Shown here one piece after another: positions 34,912-43,707 of a stretch of DNA of 45,442 bases (positions within the stretch are counted from its first letter, which is position 1; each line of letters begins with the position of its first letter). The stretch spans positions 1 to 45,442 of the forward strand of contig CAMDPK010000047.1 in the NCBI GenBank assembly GCA_945904015.1, given 5' to 3'. The notes under the pieces were generated by a model. The model was given only the letters and a program-made list of their open reading frames with translations, did not search any database and was not told the origin of the DNA. The translations under genes and the position numbers were made by a program. The stretch is from Candidatus Kuenenia stuttgartensis. Lineage in GTDB: Bacteria; Planctomycetota; Planctomycetia; Planctomycetales; Planctomycetaceae.

Positions 34912-35643
34912 ATGTCGATGTTGACCGGCCAAGTGGCCGTCGTGACGGGAGCGAATCAAGGGATCGGCAAAGGGATCGCGCGGGCTCTGGCGAAGGCCGG
35001 ATGTCGGCTGGCGATCTGTGCTCGCAACGCGGCGAAACTGACGGCGACGGCCGACGAACTGCGCGGCGAGGGAGCGGACGTCCTCGCTCTGCCGACAGAT
35101 GTGTCGAAAGAGGAAGACGTCATCGCATTCTTCGCGGCGATCGACAAGCAGTTCGGTCAAGTCGATGTGCTGGTCAACAACGCCGGTGCATTCGATGGAG
35201 GGCCGCTTGACGAGTTGACGATGGAGGCGTGGAACAATGTCGTCGGAGCCTGCCTCACCGGATCATTCCTGTGCAGCCGCGAGGCGTTCAAACGAATGAA
35301 GCCTCGACGCAGCGGCCGGATCTTGAACATCGGCTCGATCTCGGCCCAGCGCCCGCGTGCGGGAGGTGTGCCGTATGCCGCCGCGAAATTCGGGACATGG
35401 GGATTAACCCAAGCGACGGCCCTCGACGGCCGCGAATTCGGCATCACCTGCTGTTGCCTGCATCCCGGAAACGTGTTCGTCGAGCGTCGCGCCGAGAGCG
35501 GACTGAAGAGCGACGACGAACCGATGATGAGTGTCGAAACCATCGCCAACGCGGCGCTCGCGATGCTGAGCATGCCCCCGGACGTCAACTTTCTCGAAGC
35601 GATCGTCATGCCTCGCGATCAGGAATACCTCGCTCGCGGGTGA
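34912..35643 (+). CDS. Short-chain dehydrogenase/reductase
   Basis: 243 residues, classical SDR length. The nucleotide-binding TGANQGIGKGIA (residue 13 on), NNAG motif in VLVNNAGAFDG, catalytic Ser in NIGSISAQRP and the active-site PYAAAKFG (Tyr-x-x-x-Lys) are all present. It reduces or oxidises a carbonyl/alcohol with NAD(P)(H); the substrate is not evident. The ATG at 34912 has AGGGG at 6-7 nt and lies directly after a BIME; a longer open frame upstream is repeat translation. It ends just before another BIME. Confidence 0.92.
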   Translation: MSMLTGQVAVVTGANQGIGKGIARALAKAGCRLAICARNAAKLTATADELRGEGADVLALPTDVSKEEDVIAFFAAIDKQFGQVDVLVNNAGAFDGGPLDELTMEAWNNVVGACLTGSFLCSREAFKRMKPRRSGRILNIGSISAQRPRAGGVPYAAAKFGTWGLTQATALDGREFGITCCCLHPGNVFVERRAESGLKSDDEPMMSVETIANAALAMLSMPPDVNFLEAIVMPRDQEYLARG

Positions 35644-35646
35644 GTC

Positions 35647-35708
35647 GGAGGATGGGCATTCTTGCCCGTCCCTCGTTCATAATGGTCGGGCAAGAGTGCC
35701 CAACCTCC
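35647..35708. repeat. BIME-like pair (GGAG, GGGCATTCTTGCCC type)
   Basis: GGAG (35647-35650) then GATGGGCATTCTTGCCCGTCC; the inverse unit ends CTCC at 35708 and reads GGAG then GTTGGGCACTCTTGCCCGAC. It follows the SDR stop by 4 bp and belongs to the family of 15263-15335. Confidence 0.85.
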
Positions 35709-35801
35709 AACGCGGCGAACGCGATAGCCGACGCTCGGTTTTGCCAGTACGATGCCGCCCCGTTGAGTGACTTGGCTGGCACGCACGAGGAGCCTCGGCC
35801 A

Positions 35802-38519
35802 ATGACTGGGCATCGCTGCTCCGATTTATTTGCTGCCTCGCAGTTCGCGAGACGTTCGCCGCGTCGCAAAAATCTAGCCCGACGCGCCAGCGAGGGGTGG
35901 TCTTCGATCGTCGGCCTAACCCCTCGCTGGCGCGTCGGGCTGGTTTGGCTTTCGCTGCTGGTGGGCTTCATCGCGGGAAACTCGACCGCCAACGCCGCTG
36001 ACTCCGCCCAATTGCTCACTTTGTTCCGCACTGGACAGTATTCCGAATGCGTCGAGGCAACCGCGAAGGCGATCGCCGAAAGTGAGTTCAATGAGAACTA
36101 CCGCCTGCTGAAGTTGCGATCCGAGATGGAACTTGGCCGATACGGTGATGCGGCCGAGACGTTGGAGGCGGGGCTCAAGAAATTCAGCAGCAGCATCGAA
36201 CTGCGGTGGTGGGGCCGCGATGTTTGTCGCTTCAACAACCAGCCGGAACGAATCACGCAGTTGGACGACGAGATCGCGAAGCTCGTCCAGCGGACTCCGT
36301 GGCAGTACAGCGATTCGGCCAACCGAATTGTTGTGGGGAAGTTTGTGCTCAGCCAGGAAGGTGATCCGAAGAAGGTGCTCGAGGGGGCGTACAACGTCGT
36401 CAAGAAGTTTGCTCCGACTTATGCGCCGGTCTACATCGCGTGCGGCGAGTTGGCTCTGGAGAAGAACGATTTCGCGCTGGCCGCTCAGAACTTCGAGCAA
36501 GCGGCGAAGCTCGATCCGGCGGATGCCAACGCGCAGTTCGGGTTGGCTCAAGCATTCGCTCCCAGTGATTCGGACAAGACCAATACGGCGATCAAAGCGA
36601 CGATGGAACGGAATCCGAATCACGTCGGCTGCCTGCTTTTCGTGGCGGACGAGCACATCGATGCGGAACGCTACGACGATGCGGAGACCGTGCTGACTCA
36701 GGTCGAGACGATCAACCCGCTGCATCCCAAAGCGGCGGCGTATCGCGCGGTGCTAGCTCATCTGCGGAATCAGCCAGACAGCGAGAAGCAGTATCGGGGA
36801 ACGGCGTTCAAGCATTGGGCGGCGAACCCGGAAGTCGATCACCTGATCGGCAAGAAGCTGTCGCAGAAGTATCGCTTCGCGGAGGGAGAGGCTCATCAAC
36901 GACAGGCGTTGGGGTTCGACGCCAAATATCTGCCGGCCAAGATGCAGCTCGCGTCGGACTTGTTGCGGCTGGGTCAGGAAGAGGAAGGCTGGAAGCTCGC
37001 CAACGAGGTTTACGAGGCGGACGGCTACAACATCTTCGCGCACAACTTGGTCACGTTGCAGGAGAGCGTCACGAAGTTTCGCACACTCGAAGCGGACGGC
37101 ATCGCCCTGCGCATGGACGCCCGCGAGGCGGACATCTACGGCCACCGAGTGCTCGACTTGTTGAAGCGAGCCAAGCGAGACTTGTGTGCGAAGTACGACG
37201 TCACGCTCCCCGCGCCGATCATCGTCGAGATGTTTCCCAATCAAGAAGACTTCGCGATCCGCACGTTCGGCTTGCCGGGCGGAGCGGGTTTCCTGGGCGT
37301 CTGTTTTGGCACGGTCATCACGGCCAACAGCCCGGCCTCGCAGGCATCGCATCCGACATGCTGGGAGGCGACGTTGTGGCATGAGTTCTGTCACGTTGTG
37401 ACGCTCAACAAGACGAACAACAAAATGCCGCGCTGGCTGAGCGAAGGGATTTCCGTCTTTGAAGAACGGCAGGCCGACCCGACATGGGGGCAGACGATCA
37501 ATCCGCTGTACCGCAAGATGCTGCTCGGCGACGAACTGACGCCGGTCAGTGAACTCAGCGGTGCGTTCCTGCATCCACGCAGCGGGCAGCATCTTCAGTT
37601 CGCGTATTTCGAGTCGTCGCTGGTCGTCGAATACCTGGTCGAAAAGCACGGCCTCGACACACTGCAAAAGATTCTGGTCGATCTTGGCAACGGTCTGACG
37701 ATCAACGACACACTCGCTCGGCACACGGGATCGCTCGACGAACTGGATTTGGCGTTCGCGGCATTCGCTCGGCAGCGGGCCATCGAGATGGCTCGTGACG
37801 CCGATTGGACGGAACCGGAACTTCCGAAACGTGCGAGTGTCGAGTTGCTCGCCGCGTACCTCAAAGAGCACCCACACAACTACGCCGCGCTGCAGCGTCA
37901 GGCCAAGCAGTTGCTCGCGGAGAAAAAGTTCGCCGAAGCGAAACAGCCGCTCGAAACCATGCGCCGGCTGTACCCGAACGACGCCAGCGGCGACGGACAT
38001 CTCGTGCTGCTCGCTCGCGTGCATCGCGAGTTGAACGAGACACCGCAAGAACGAGCCGTCCTGGAAAGCCTTGCGAAGCTGACCGACGACGGCGTTGACC
38101 TGTTCGCTCGGCTGGCAGAGATGACTTCAAAAGCCGACGAATGGGAAGCGACACGCCAGTTCGCTCAACGTTGGCTCGCCGTCAGCCCGCTGCAACCGGC
38201 CCCGCATCGCATCGCGGCCGAGGCCGCCGAGAAGCTGCACGACGACCGTTTGGCCATCGGCAGCTACCGCGCGCTGCTGTTGCTGAATCCAATTGATGTC
38301 GCCGATCTGCACTTGAAGTTGGCGACCGCGTTGCAGCGAACCGGCGACTTGTTGGCAGCCAAACGTCAGGTGCTATTGGCTCTCGAAGAAGCTCCGCGAT
38401 TCAGGGAGGCGCATCAGCGATTGTTGGAGATCATCAAGGCGAGCGAGCCGGCAACTCAGTCGGCGGACAAGCCGACCAAGGCTGCAAAACCGAAGAAGCC
38501 GGCGGCGGCATCCCAATGA
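35802..38519 (+). CDS. Secreted TPR protein with a gluzincin (HExxH) peptidase domain
   Basis: 905 residues. The ATG at 35802 has GAGGAG 9 nt upstream; the hydrophobic signal core (VGLVWLSLLVGFIAG) begins only at residue about 49, because a BIME translated as LARRASEG...TPRWRVGL fills the N-region. TPR-like helices run from about 70 to 400 (e.g. FALAAQNFEQAAKLDP) and again from about 690 to 880. Between them is the peptidase unit, LWHEFCHVVTLN (His527, Glu528, His531) followed by MPRWLSEGISVFEE (Glu548): the HExxH plus distal Glu of gluzincins (Peptidase_MA type). It should be a zinc peptidase, or an inactive scaffold, outside the cytoplasm. Substrates are unknown. The DUF4159 gene follows after 12 bp, so they are co-transcribed. 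Confidence 0.87.
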   Translation: MTGHRCSDLFAASQFARRSPRRKNLARRASEGWSSIVGLTPRWRVGLVWLSLLVGFIAGNSTANAADSAQLLTLFRTGQYSECVEATAKAIAESEFNENYRLLKLRSEMELGRYGDAAETLEAGLKKFSSSIELRWWGRDVCRFNNQPERITQLDDEIAKLVQRTPWQYSDSANRIVVGKFVLSQEGDPKKVLEGAYNVVKKFAPTYAPVYIACGELALEKNDFALAAQNFEQAAKLDPADANAQFGLAQAFAPSDSDKTNTAIKATMERNPNHVGCLLFVADEHIDAERYDDAETVLTQVETINPLHPKAAAYRAVLAHLRNQPDSEKQYRGTAFKHWAANPEVDHLIGKKLSQKYRFAEGEAHQRQALGFDAKYLPAKMQLASDLLRLGQEEEGWKLANEVYEADGYNIFAHNLVTLQESVTKFRTLEADGIALRMDAREADIYGHRVLDLLKRAKRDLCAKYDVTLPAPIIVEMFPNQEDFAIRTFGLPGGAGFLGVCFGTVITANSPASQASHPTCWEATLWHEFCHVVTLNKTNNKMPRWLSEGISVFEERQADPTWGQTINPLYRKMLLGDELTPVSELSGAFLHPRSGQHLQFAYFESSLVVEYLVEKHGLDTLQKILVDLGNGLTINDTLARHTGSLDELDLAFAAFARQRAIEMARDADWTEPELPKRASVELLAAYLKEHPHNYAALQRQAKQLLAEKKFAEAKQPLETMRRLYPNDASGDGHLVLLARVHRELNETPQERAVLESLAKLTDDGVDLFARLAEMTSKADEWEATRQFAQRWLAVSPLQPAPHRIAAEAAEKLHDDRLAIGSYRALLLLNPIDVADLHLKLATALQRTGDLLAAKRQVLLALEEAPRFREAHQRLLEIIKASEPATQSADKPTKAAKPKKPAAASQ
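35874..35943. repeat. BIME inserted in the signal-peptide N-region of the gluzincin gene
   Basis: AGCCCGACGCGCCAGCGAGG... (23 nt, 35876-35898) has a perfect inverse copy at 35919-35941, each preceded on its own strand by a CTAG- or CCAG-like tetranucleotide. It is translated in frame as NLARRASEGW and LTPRWRVGL. Confidence 0.9.
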
Positions 38520-38531
38520 ACTGGAAACGCT

Positions 38532-39482
38532 ATGAAACGAATCTGGTCAAGAATTGCGCAGTGCAAAGTGCAGAGTGACGAGTGCAAAGTGAAAAATGGG
38601 AGACAGATTCCGTTCCCACGCCGCTCACTTTGCACTTTGCACTCTTCACTCTGCACTTTGCAGTGCCTCATTGTTCTGCTGCTTGTCATTGCCGCAACCG
38701 CCCTCGCTCAGCGATCTCCCTTCATGCGGCGTGAATTTCGGCCGGAGATGGTCGATCGGGGCGGTGTCCCCGAATGGAAGAACGACGAACGCTTCAAGTC
38801 GGATGTCTTCACGTTTGTCCGTGTGCGGTATTCATCGGGCGGCGGGTACGGCGGACGCGGTGGCGGAAACTGGCACACCGACTATCCCGACAGCGATCTC
38901 AACTTTTCGTACCGGTTGCAAGAACTGACTGCGATGGAAACCGACCCGAATGGGAAGATCCTGGAACTGACCGACGAAGCGATTTTCGACTATCCGTGGA
39001 TGTACTTGATCGAGCCGGGGCACATGAGCCTGTCGGATGCCGAGGTCGCGGGACTGCGAAAGTATCTACTCAACGGCGGCTTCCTGATGGTGGATGACTT
39101 CTGGGGGGACTACGAGTGGCAGAACTTTTACGACAACATCAAGCGCGTCTTCCCGGATCGCGAGCCACTGGAACTGCCGCTCGAACACGAGATCTTTCAT
39201 TGCGTCTTTGACTTAAAGATCAAGCCGCAAGTCCCCAGCATCCATTCCAATTGGCAAAGCGGCTACACCACGGATCGCCCCGGGGATCCCTCGGCTCGAG
39301 ACGTGCATTATCGTGGACTCTTCGATGACAAGGGCCGCATGATGGCCATCATTTGCCACAACACCGACCTGGGTGATGGCTGGGAACGCGAAGGCGAAAG
39401 CGTTGAATACTTCAAACAGTTCGCTGAGAAGTGGTCCTACCCCATGGGCGTCAACATCGTGACCTACGCGATGACGCACTGA
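38532..39482 (+). CDS. Secreted DUF4159-domain protein
   Basis: 316 residues. The start ATG has GGA at 7 nt. The first 38 residues include a translated palindromic repeat, after which the signal-peptide core begins (CLIVLLLVIAATALA, cleavage near AQRS). The mature part begins RSPFMRREFRPEM and matches DUF4159: VFTFVRVRYSSGGG, DYPDSDLNFSYRLQELT, WMYLIEPGHMSLSDAEV, GGFLMVDDFWGDYEW, EIFHCVFDL and MMAIICHNTDLGDGWE. DUF4159 proteins resemble the glutamine-amidotransferase-like fold and occur beside MoxR/BatA-type gene clusters in other bacteria; none of those is here. The gene is 12 bp after the gluzincin gene, and its stop is 2 bp from that of the convergent lipoprotein gene. Confidence 0.9.
   Translation: MKRIWSRIAQCKVQSDECKVKNGRQIPFPRRSLCTLHSSLCTLQCLIVLLLVIAATALAQRSPFMRREFRPEMVDRGGVPEWKNDERFKSDVFTFVRVRYSSGGGYGGRGGGNWHTDYPDSDLNFSYRLQELTAMETDPNGKILELTDEAIFDYPWMYLIEPGHMSLSDAEVAGLRKYLLNGGFLMVDDFWGDYEWQNFYDNIKRVFPDREPLELPLEHEIFHCVFDLKIKPQVPSIHSNWQSGYTTDRPGDPSARDVHYRGLFDDKGRMMAIICHNTDLGDGWEREGESVEYFKQFAEKWSYPMGVNIVTYAMTH
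38557..38666. repeat. Palindromic repeat inside the DUF4159 gene (GCAAAGTGCAGAGTGA type)
   Basis: Left arm GTGCAAAGTGCAGAGTGACG with GAGTGCAAAGTG; the right arm (38624-38666) contains its inverse complement with small differences. The whole is translated in frame as roughly CKVQSDECKV and SLCTLHSSLCTLQC at the N-region of the signal peptide. Confidence 0.85.
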
Positions 39483-39484
39483 AT

Positions 39485-40867
39485 TTACTTCGGGATGCCC
39501 AGCAGTTCCTCCTCCTCTTCTTGGATCACGCCGCGAGGAGTGACCATGAGGAGGGCGGGTTGCGTTTCGCGTTCGATATCGGCGGCTCGTTCGCGGTCGC
39601 GTTTGGCTTCTTCGGTCTTCCCTTCGGCGGCCAACTTCTTCGCACGGAACAAGTACGCCTTGGCGACCTGAGCATCGACTCGTTTGGCTTTGCGATAGTC
39701 TGCGATCGCGAGGTCGAACTCGCGCTGCTGCAAGTGAGCATCGCCACGAATCGAGTAGGCCTCGAAGTGTGGATCGATTTGGATGGCACGGTTGCAGTCG
39801 GCAATGGCTTTGTCGAACTCGCCGTTCGACAACCAGAAGGCGGCACGACTGGAATACGACCGGCCGTACTTCGGCTGGACCTGCATCGCAGTCTCGTAGC
39901 TGGCCAGTCCGACCTTCGATTCGCCTCCGGCAATCAGGTGCTGCGCGAGTTGCACGTAGCTGCCGGCGTCCTTCGGTTCTTGCGCGACGTGACGGTTGAG
40001 ATCATTGAGTTTGCCCAGCCACGCGACCTTGTCGGCATCGGCTTGGGCGTCGTCGTCGCGGCCAAGCTGCAGGTTGCAGGCTCGGCGTTGGAGATAGAAC
40101 TTCGCGTTGTACCGCTCGCGCGAGATTGCTTTCGAGAAGTCGGCCAGGGCTTGTTCGTAGTCCTTCAGCTCAAAGTGAGCCAAGCCGCGATTGTTCAGAG
40201 CGTTGACGTTCTCCGGCTGGAGCTTGAGTGCCTGGTCGTAGTCGGCGATCGCTTGTTTGTGTTTCTGTGACTGATACGCCACGAAGCCGCGATTGATCAG
40301 CGACTCGACGTACTTCGGTTCGATCTGCAAGGCCTGATCGAAGTCCGCGCGAGCTTTCGCGAGTTCAGATTTTGACAACCAAGCCAACCCGCGATTGTTG
40401 AGTGCCTGCGTGTGCTTCGGATTGATCTCGATGGCGGCGGAGAAATCCGCGATGGCGAGGTCGATCTGCTGCTGAGTCATCAGAAAGAAGCCGCGGGTGT
40501 GCCGGATCTTCGCGTCCTTTGGCGAGAGTTCGATCGCCCTCGTGAAATCGATCAGCGCCGCTTGAGCCTGGCCGGCGTCCGCCAACAGGCTCGCTCGCTG
40601 GAAGTACGCCTCGGAACATTTTGGATCGAGCTTGATTGCTTCCGTCAGTGTCCCCAGGGCTGATTTCCACTGCTTCTGCTGCAATGCCACAGTGGCTTTT
40701 TCGAGCAGCGACTTGAGGTCGCTGGATGCAGTCGCGGCAGACGGCTTGTCGGCGGGCGGAGTCTTCGATGATCCGCCGCAGCCGATCAATGACAGGCTAC
40801 ACAGCCCCAAAGAGAAAACGATCACGAGCCGCGACGGCCCTCGCAGAAACCAAAATGGGTTGCGCAT
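39485..40867 (-). CDS. TPR-repeat lipoprotein
   Basis: 460 residues. A lipoprotein signal peptide ends in LSLIGCGG, with the lipobox cysteine at residue 30. From about 48 on there are roughly ten TPR units of near-canonical form (e.g. ALIDFTRAIELSPKDAKIRHTRG, LAIADFSAAIEINPKHTQ, AIADYDQALKLQPENV, ALADFSKAISRERYN). The C-terminus is charged and ends EEEEELLGIPK. It is an envelope-anchored protein-binding scaffold; partners are unknown. AGGAG lies 8 nt before the ATG. It is divergent from lnt, the enzyme that would add its third acyl chain, but that neighbourhood need not be functional. Confidence 0.9.
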   Translation of the reverse strand: MRNPFWFLRGPSRLVIVFSLGLCSLSLIGCGGSSKTPPADKPSAATASSDLKSLLEKATVALQQKQWKSALGTLTEAIKLDPKCSEAYFQRASLLADAGQAQAALIDFTRAIELSPKDAKIRHTRGFFLMTQQQIDLAIADFSAAIEINPKHTQALNNRGLAWLSKSELAKARADFDQALQIEPKYVESLINRGFVAYQSQKHKQAIADYDQALKLQPENVNALNNRGLAHFELKDYEQALADFSKAISRERYNAKFYLQRRACNLQLGRDDDAQADADKVAWLGKLNDLNRHVAQEPKDAGSYVQLAQHLIAGGESKVGLASYETAMQVQPKYGRSYSSRAAFWLSNGEFDKAIADCNRAIQIDPHFEAYSIRGDAHLQQREFDLAIADYRKAKRVDAQVAKAYLFRAKKLAAEGKTEEAKRDRERAADIERETQPALLMVTPRGVIQEEEEELLGIPK

Positions 40868-41121
40868 GTTGTCCGCTCCTGGAACATCCGCTGAGTGGGA
40901 TGTGAGGCTGAAGGACTGGAATTCGGCGAGGGATCGCCGGAGAAGTGACGCACCGGAAGGGAGCAGCCGACTCGTCGAAAAAGACTCGGCCGCGAAGAGG
41001 GGCGGGCTTGTACTCGTGGACTCGAAATCGAGTCAATGTCGGTCGGCGCAACTCGACATCCCGTTGACCTAACGGCTGGTTTTCGAGTCCACTGTCGTCG
41101 AACAGCTCAAGGAGGATGCTG

Positions 41122-43101
41122 ATGGCGACTCACACAAGTGCTCCCGAATTGGCGACGGAAACGAAGATCGTGTCGGACGCAAGCGGACCAGCCTCGAATC
41201 CCCGCACCGCACGGCGCACAGAGCCGTCGGTGAAGGACATCATCGCGGCCGCGCGATCACAGCCGGCTCCGGCGTTGGGCGGGTTGATTCTGAGCGGTGT
41301 TTCGGCCGTGTTGCTGTTTGCGAGCTTCACTCCGCTGGATTGGTCACCACTGGGGTGGCTTGCGATCGTTCCTTTGTGCGTGCTGATCCAACTTGAACGT
41401 GCGCCGAAACGGCTGTGGCTCACGACTTGGACGGGCGGATTGCTCTTCTGGTTACCGACGCTGCAATGGCTGCGGCTGGGACATGAGTCGATGTACGTCG
41501 CATGGTTCGCGCTGGCGTTTTATCTGTCGGCCTATTGGTGGGCATTCGTCGGACTGTCGCGCGCGGCCGTGCATCGCTGCGGACTGCCGATGACCGTGGC
41601 CGTGCCACTGGTCTGGACCGGATTGGAATTCTGCCGAGCACATCTGATGACCGGCTTTGCGTGGTATCAACTGGGGCATTCGCAGTATCGCTGGATCGAA
41701 CTGATTCAGATTTCCGATTTGTTCGGCGCCTACGGCGTGAGCACCGTGGTTGCGCTGAGCAACGCGGTGCTCGCCGGTTTGGTTCCGCAGTCTTGGCTGA
41801 GCCGTCTGCGACTGATCGCTCCGATTCAGCTTCCGTCCGAGTTGCGTCATCTGTCTCCGCCGACCGTCGCGGACGAAACATCGCCTGCCGATTCGCGAGG
41901 CTTGTTCCGTCGGCAATTGGTTTCCGTCGCTGCGGGACTGCTCGTGATGGCGACGGTGCTGGGATACGGCTATGTCCGACGCGGTCAAGCCGAGTTCACG
42001 GCCGGGCCGCGCGTGGCGTTGATTCAGGGGAACTTCGAGTCGTCGGTGAAGCACGATCCGGCGGAGTTCGGACAGATGTATCGGACTCATGAACTGCTGA
42101 CCGGTTACGCGGTGCCGTACAAGCCGGACCTCATCATCTGGCCGGAGACGATGTTTCGCTGGCCGCTGTCTGACGCCGATCCCAACTTGTCCGAGAACGA
42201 TCTGCGGCGACTCGCGCCGATGATTCCGGTCGAGCACTGGCGCGACTCGTACGTCCGCAAAGCGTTGCACGAGATGTCGCAAAAGACCGGAGCGAATCTG
42301 GTCATCGGCTTGGATCGTTTCAGTGTGAACGAGCAGGGGCTGAAGCACTTCAACTCGGCGGCGTTTGTCACGCCCGATCGCGGCGTCGCGGATACCTACG
42401 ACAAGCTGCATCGCGTGATTTTCGGCGAGTATGTTCCGTTGAAGGAATCGCTCCCGTGGCTGAAAGCGTTCTCGCCGTTGCCCGATGACTTTGGCATCTC
42501 GGCGGGTACGAGTCCCGCAGCGTTCCGCTGTGGCTCGTGGCAGGTCGCTCCGATCATTTGTTTTGAGGACACCGTGCCGCACCTCGTTCGCGACGTGGTG
42601 CGTGGGACGAGCACCGAGAAGCGACTCGATTGCCTGCTGAATTTGACGAATGACGGCTGGTTTCACGGCAGCAGCGAACTGAATCAGCATCTCATCACTG
42701 CGGCGTTTCGCGCGGTGGAGTGTCGCACTCCGCTAGTCCGAGCGGTCAACACCGGTATTTCAGCGGTCATCGACGGTGACGGCGTGATCCGAGAGCCGGA
42801 GACCCTCATCGACGGCGATGCGACGTGGACCAAACAACGCGAACAACTCCAGGAAACCAAGCATGCTCGCTCTGATCGCCGAGTGCCGCTGTCGATGTTT
42901 GATCCGGTACGCTCGACGTTGACCGATCCGGCGACGGGTCGTTGGCGAAAGTCGCTGAACGCGGCAGTCATCGACACTGTGCCGCTCGACAACCGCCGCA
43001 GTTGGTACATTGCGTCCGGCGACTGGTTCGCCGGGATGTGTTCGGCGGCGTGTGGGCTGTTCCTGGTGGTTGGGCTGATTCCGCGACGTCGCTCTGCGTG
43101 A
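41122..43101 (+). CDS. lnt: Apolipoprotein N-acyltransferase
   Basis: 659 residues, longer than E. coli Lnt (512) owing to an approximately 45-residue hydrophilic N-terminus and C-terminal additions. Membrane helices occupy about 50-270 and one ends the protein. The nitrilase domain starts near VALIQGNF, and the triad is readable: Glu342 in IIWPETMF, Lys428 in YDKLHRVIFGEYVP and Cys480 in APIICFEDT. Lnt N-acylates the cysteine of diacylated lipoproteins at the outer face of the cytoplasmic membrane, completing maturation before Lol release. The ATG at 41122 is preferred over 41116 because the GGAGG at 41111-41115 is then correctly spaced. Confidence 0.95.
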   Translation: MATHTSAPELATETKIVSDASGPASNPRTARRTEPSVKDIIAAARSQPAPALGGLILSGVSAVLLFASFTPLDWSPLGWLAIVPLCVLIQLERAPKRLWLTTWTGGLLFWLPTLQWLRLGHESMYVAWFALAFYLSAYWWAFVGLSRAAVHRCGLPMTVAVPLVWTGLEFCRAHLMTGFAWYQLGHSQYRWIELIQISDLFGAYGVSTVVALSNAVLAGLVPQSWLSRLRLIAPIQLPSELRHLSPPTVADETSPADSRGLFRRQLVSVAAGLLVMATVLGYGYVRRGQAEFTAGPRVALIQGNFESSVKHDPAEFGQMYRTHELLTGYAVPYKPDLIIWPETMFRWPLSDADPNLSENDLRRLAPMIPVEHWRDSYVRKALHEMSQKTGANLVIGLDRFSVNEQGLKHFNSAAFVTPDRGVADTYDKLHRVIFGEYVPLKESLPWLKAFSPLPDDFGISAGTSPAAFRCGSWQVAPIICFEDTVPHLVRDVVRGTSTEKRLDCLLNLTNDGWFHGSSELNQHLITAAFRAVECRTPLVRAVNTGISAVIDGDGVIREPETLIDGDATWTKQREQLQETKHARSDRRVPLSMFDPVRSTLTDPATGRWRKSLNAAVIDTVPLDNRRSWYIASGDWFAGMCSAACGLFLVVGLIPRRRSA

Positions 43102-43107
43102 TCCGTC

Positions 43108-43160
43108 GTGGAACACGTTTTCAACGTGCTCGTCACGGGCACGTTGAAAACGTGCCCCAC
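43108..43160. repeat. BIME-like pair (GTGG, CACGTT-TTC-AACGTG type)
   Basis: GTGG at 43108 then AACACGTTTTCAACGTGCT; the inverse unit ends CCAC at 43160 and reads GTGG then GGCACGTTTTCAACGTGCC. It lies between the convergent lnt (stop 43101) and tadA (stop at 43162) and may act as a bidirectional terminator. Confidence 0.9.
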
Positions 43161-43161
43161 G

Positions 43162-43653
43162 TCACTTCTTGCCCAAGGCTCGTTGCTGGGCGAAGAACTC
43201 TTGCAGCAGCCCTTTGCATTCCTGCTGCAGGACACCGCCAAGCACTGTGGCTCGGTGATTCAGTCGCGAGTCGTCGGTGATTTGGAACAGAGAGTGGCAT
43301 GCTCCAGCTTTCGGATCAGCGGTGCCGTAGATGACCGTCGGGATGCGAGCCAGCACGATCGCTCCGGCGCACATCGGACAGGGTTCGAGCGTGACGTAGA
43401 TCGTGCAGTCCAGCAGTCGCCAGGATTCGAGCGAATTGGCAGCCTGCGTGATGGCGATCATCTCGGCGTGCGCGGTCGGGTCTTTGAGTGATTCACGCTG
43501 GTTGTAGCCTTCGCCGATGATGCGATCGTTGTGGACGATAACCGCACCGATCGGGACTTCACCTTCGTCGAAGGCTTGGCGAGCAAGCTGGATCGCGGCT
43601 CGCATCCAGCGGTCGTGCGGTTGCAGCGGATGGTCGTCGGATGCGAAATCCAT
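43162..43653 (-). CDS. tadA: tRNA-specific adenosine deaminase
   Basis: 163 residues, the usual size. It deaminates A34 of tRNA-Arg(ACG) to inosine. Zinc ligands and catalytic Glu are intact: TAHAEMIAI (His62, Glu64) and [10 protein letters not shown] (Cys92, Cys95). [19 protein letters not shown] is the typical first strand. The ATG at 43653 is chosen because the frame upstream runs into a BIME; the ribosome site is weak (GAGCG at 5 nt). It follows tig on the same strand after 114 bp. Guanine deaminase or other CDA-fold members are less likely, given the TadA-like [20 protein letters not shown] start. Confidence 0.94.
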   Translation of the reverse strand: MDFASDDHPLQPHDRWMRAAIQLARQAFDEGEVPIGAVIVHNDRIIGEGYNQRESLKDPTAHAEMIAITQAANSLESWRLLDCTIYVTLEPCPMCAGAIVLARIPTVIYGTADPKAGACHSLFQITDDSRLNHRATVLGGVLQQECKGLLQEFFAQQRALGKK

Positions 43654-43680
43654 GCGGTCGCTCGCGGTGGAAATGAGAAG

Positions 43681-43706
43681 AGCACGCGAGGGGTCGCGTG
43701 CTTTTT
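43681..43706 (+). terminator. Perfect hairpin with T-tract between tadA and tig
   Basis: AGCACGCGA (43681-43689), loop GGGG, TCGCGTGCT (43694-43702), then TTTT on the plus strand. It is canonical for plus-strand transcripts, yet both flanking genes are on the minus strand, where the following sequence is CTTCTCATTT. It may stop antisense reading or act weakly after tig. Confidence 0.6.
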
Positions 43707-43707
43707 C

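Noticed and set aside
35229..35801. Upstream extension of the gluzincin protein frame over the SDR gene
   Set aside because: This part overlaps the well-supported SDR in another frame and includes a BIME; ribosome site and signal peptide favour 35802.
41019..41034. Palindrome GACTCGAAATCGAGTC upstream of lnt as an operator
   Set aside because: Only a single 7-bp inverted pair with no second copy and no regulator family match; likely chance in a 254-bp gap.
41452..42690. Open frame of 412 codons antisense to lnt
   Set aside because: lnt has all catalytic residues in the plus frame; the antisense product is Arg/Gln-rich with no fold signature.
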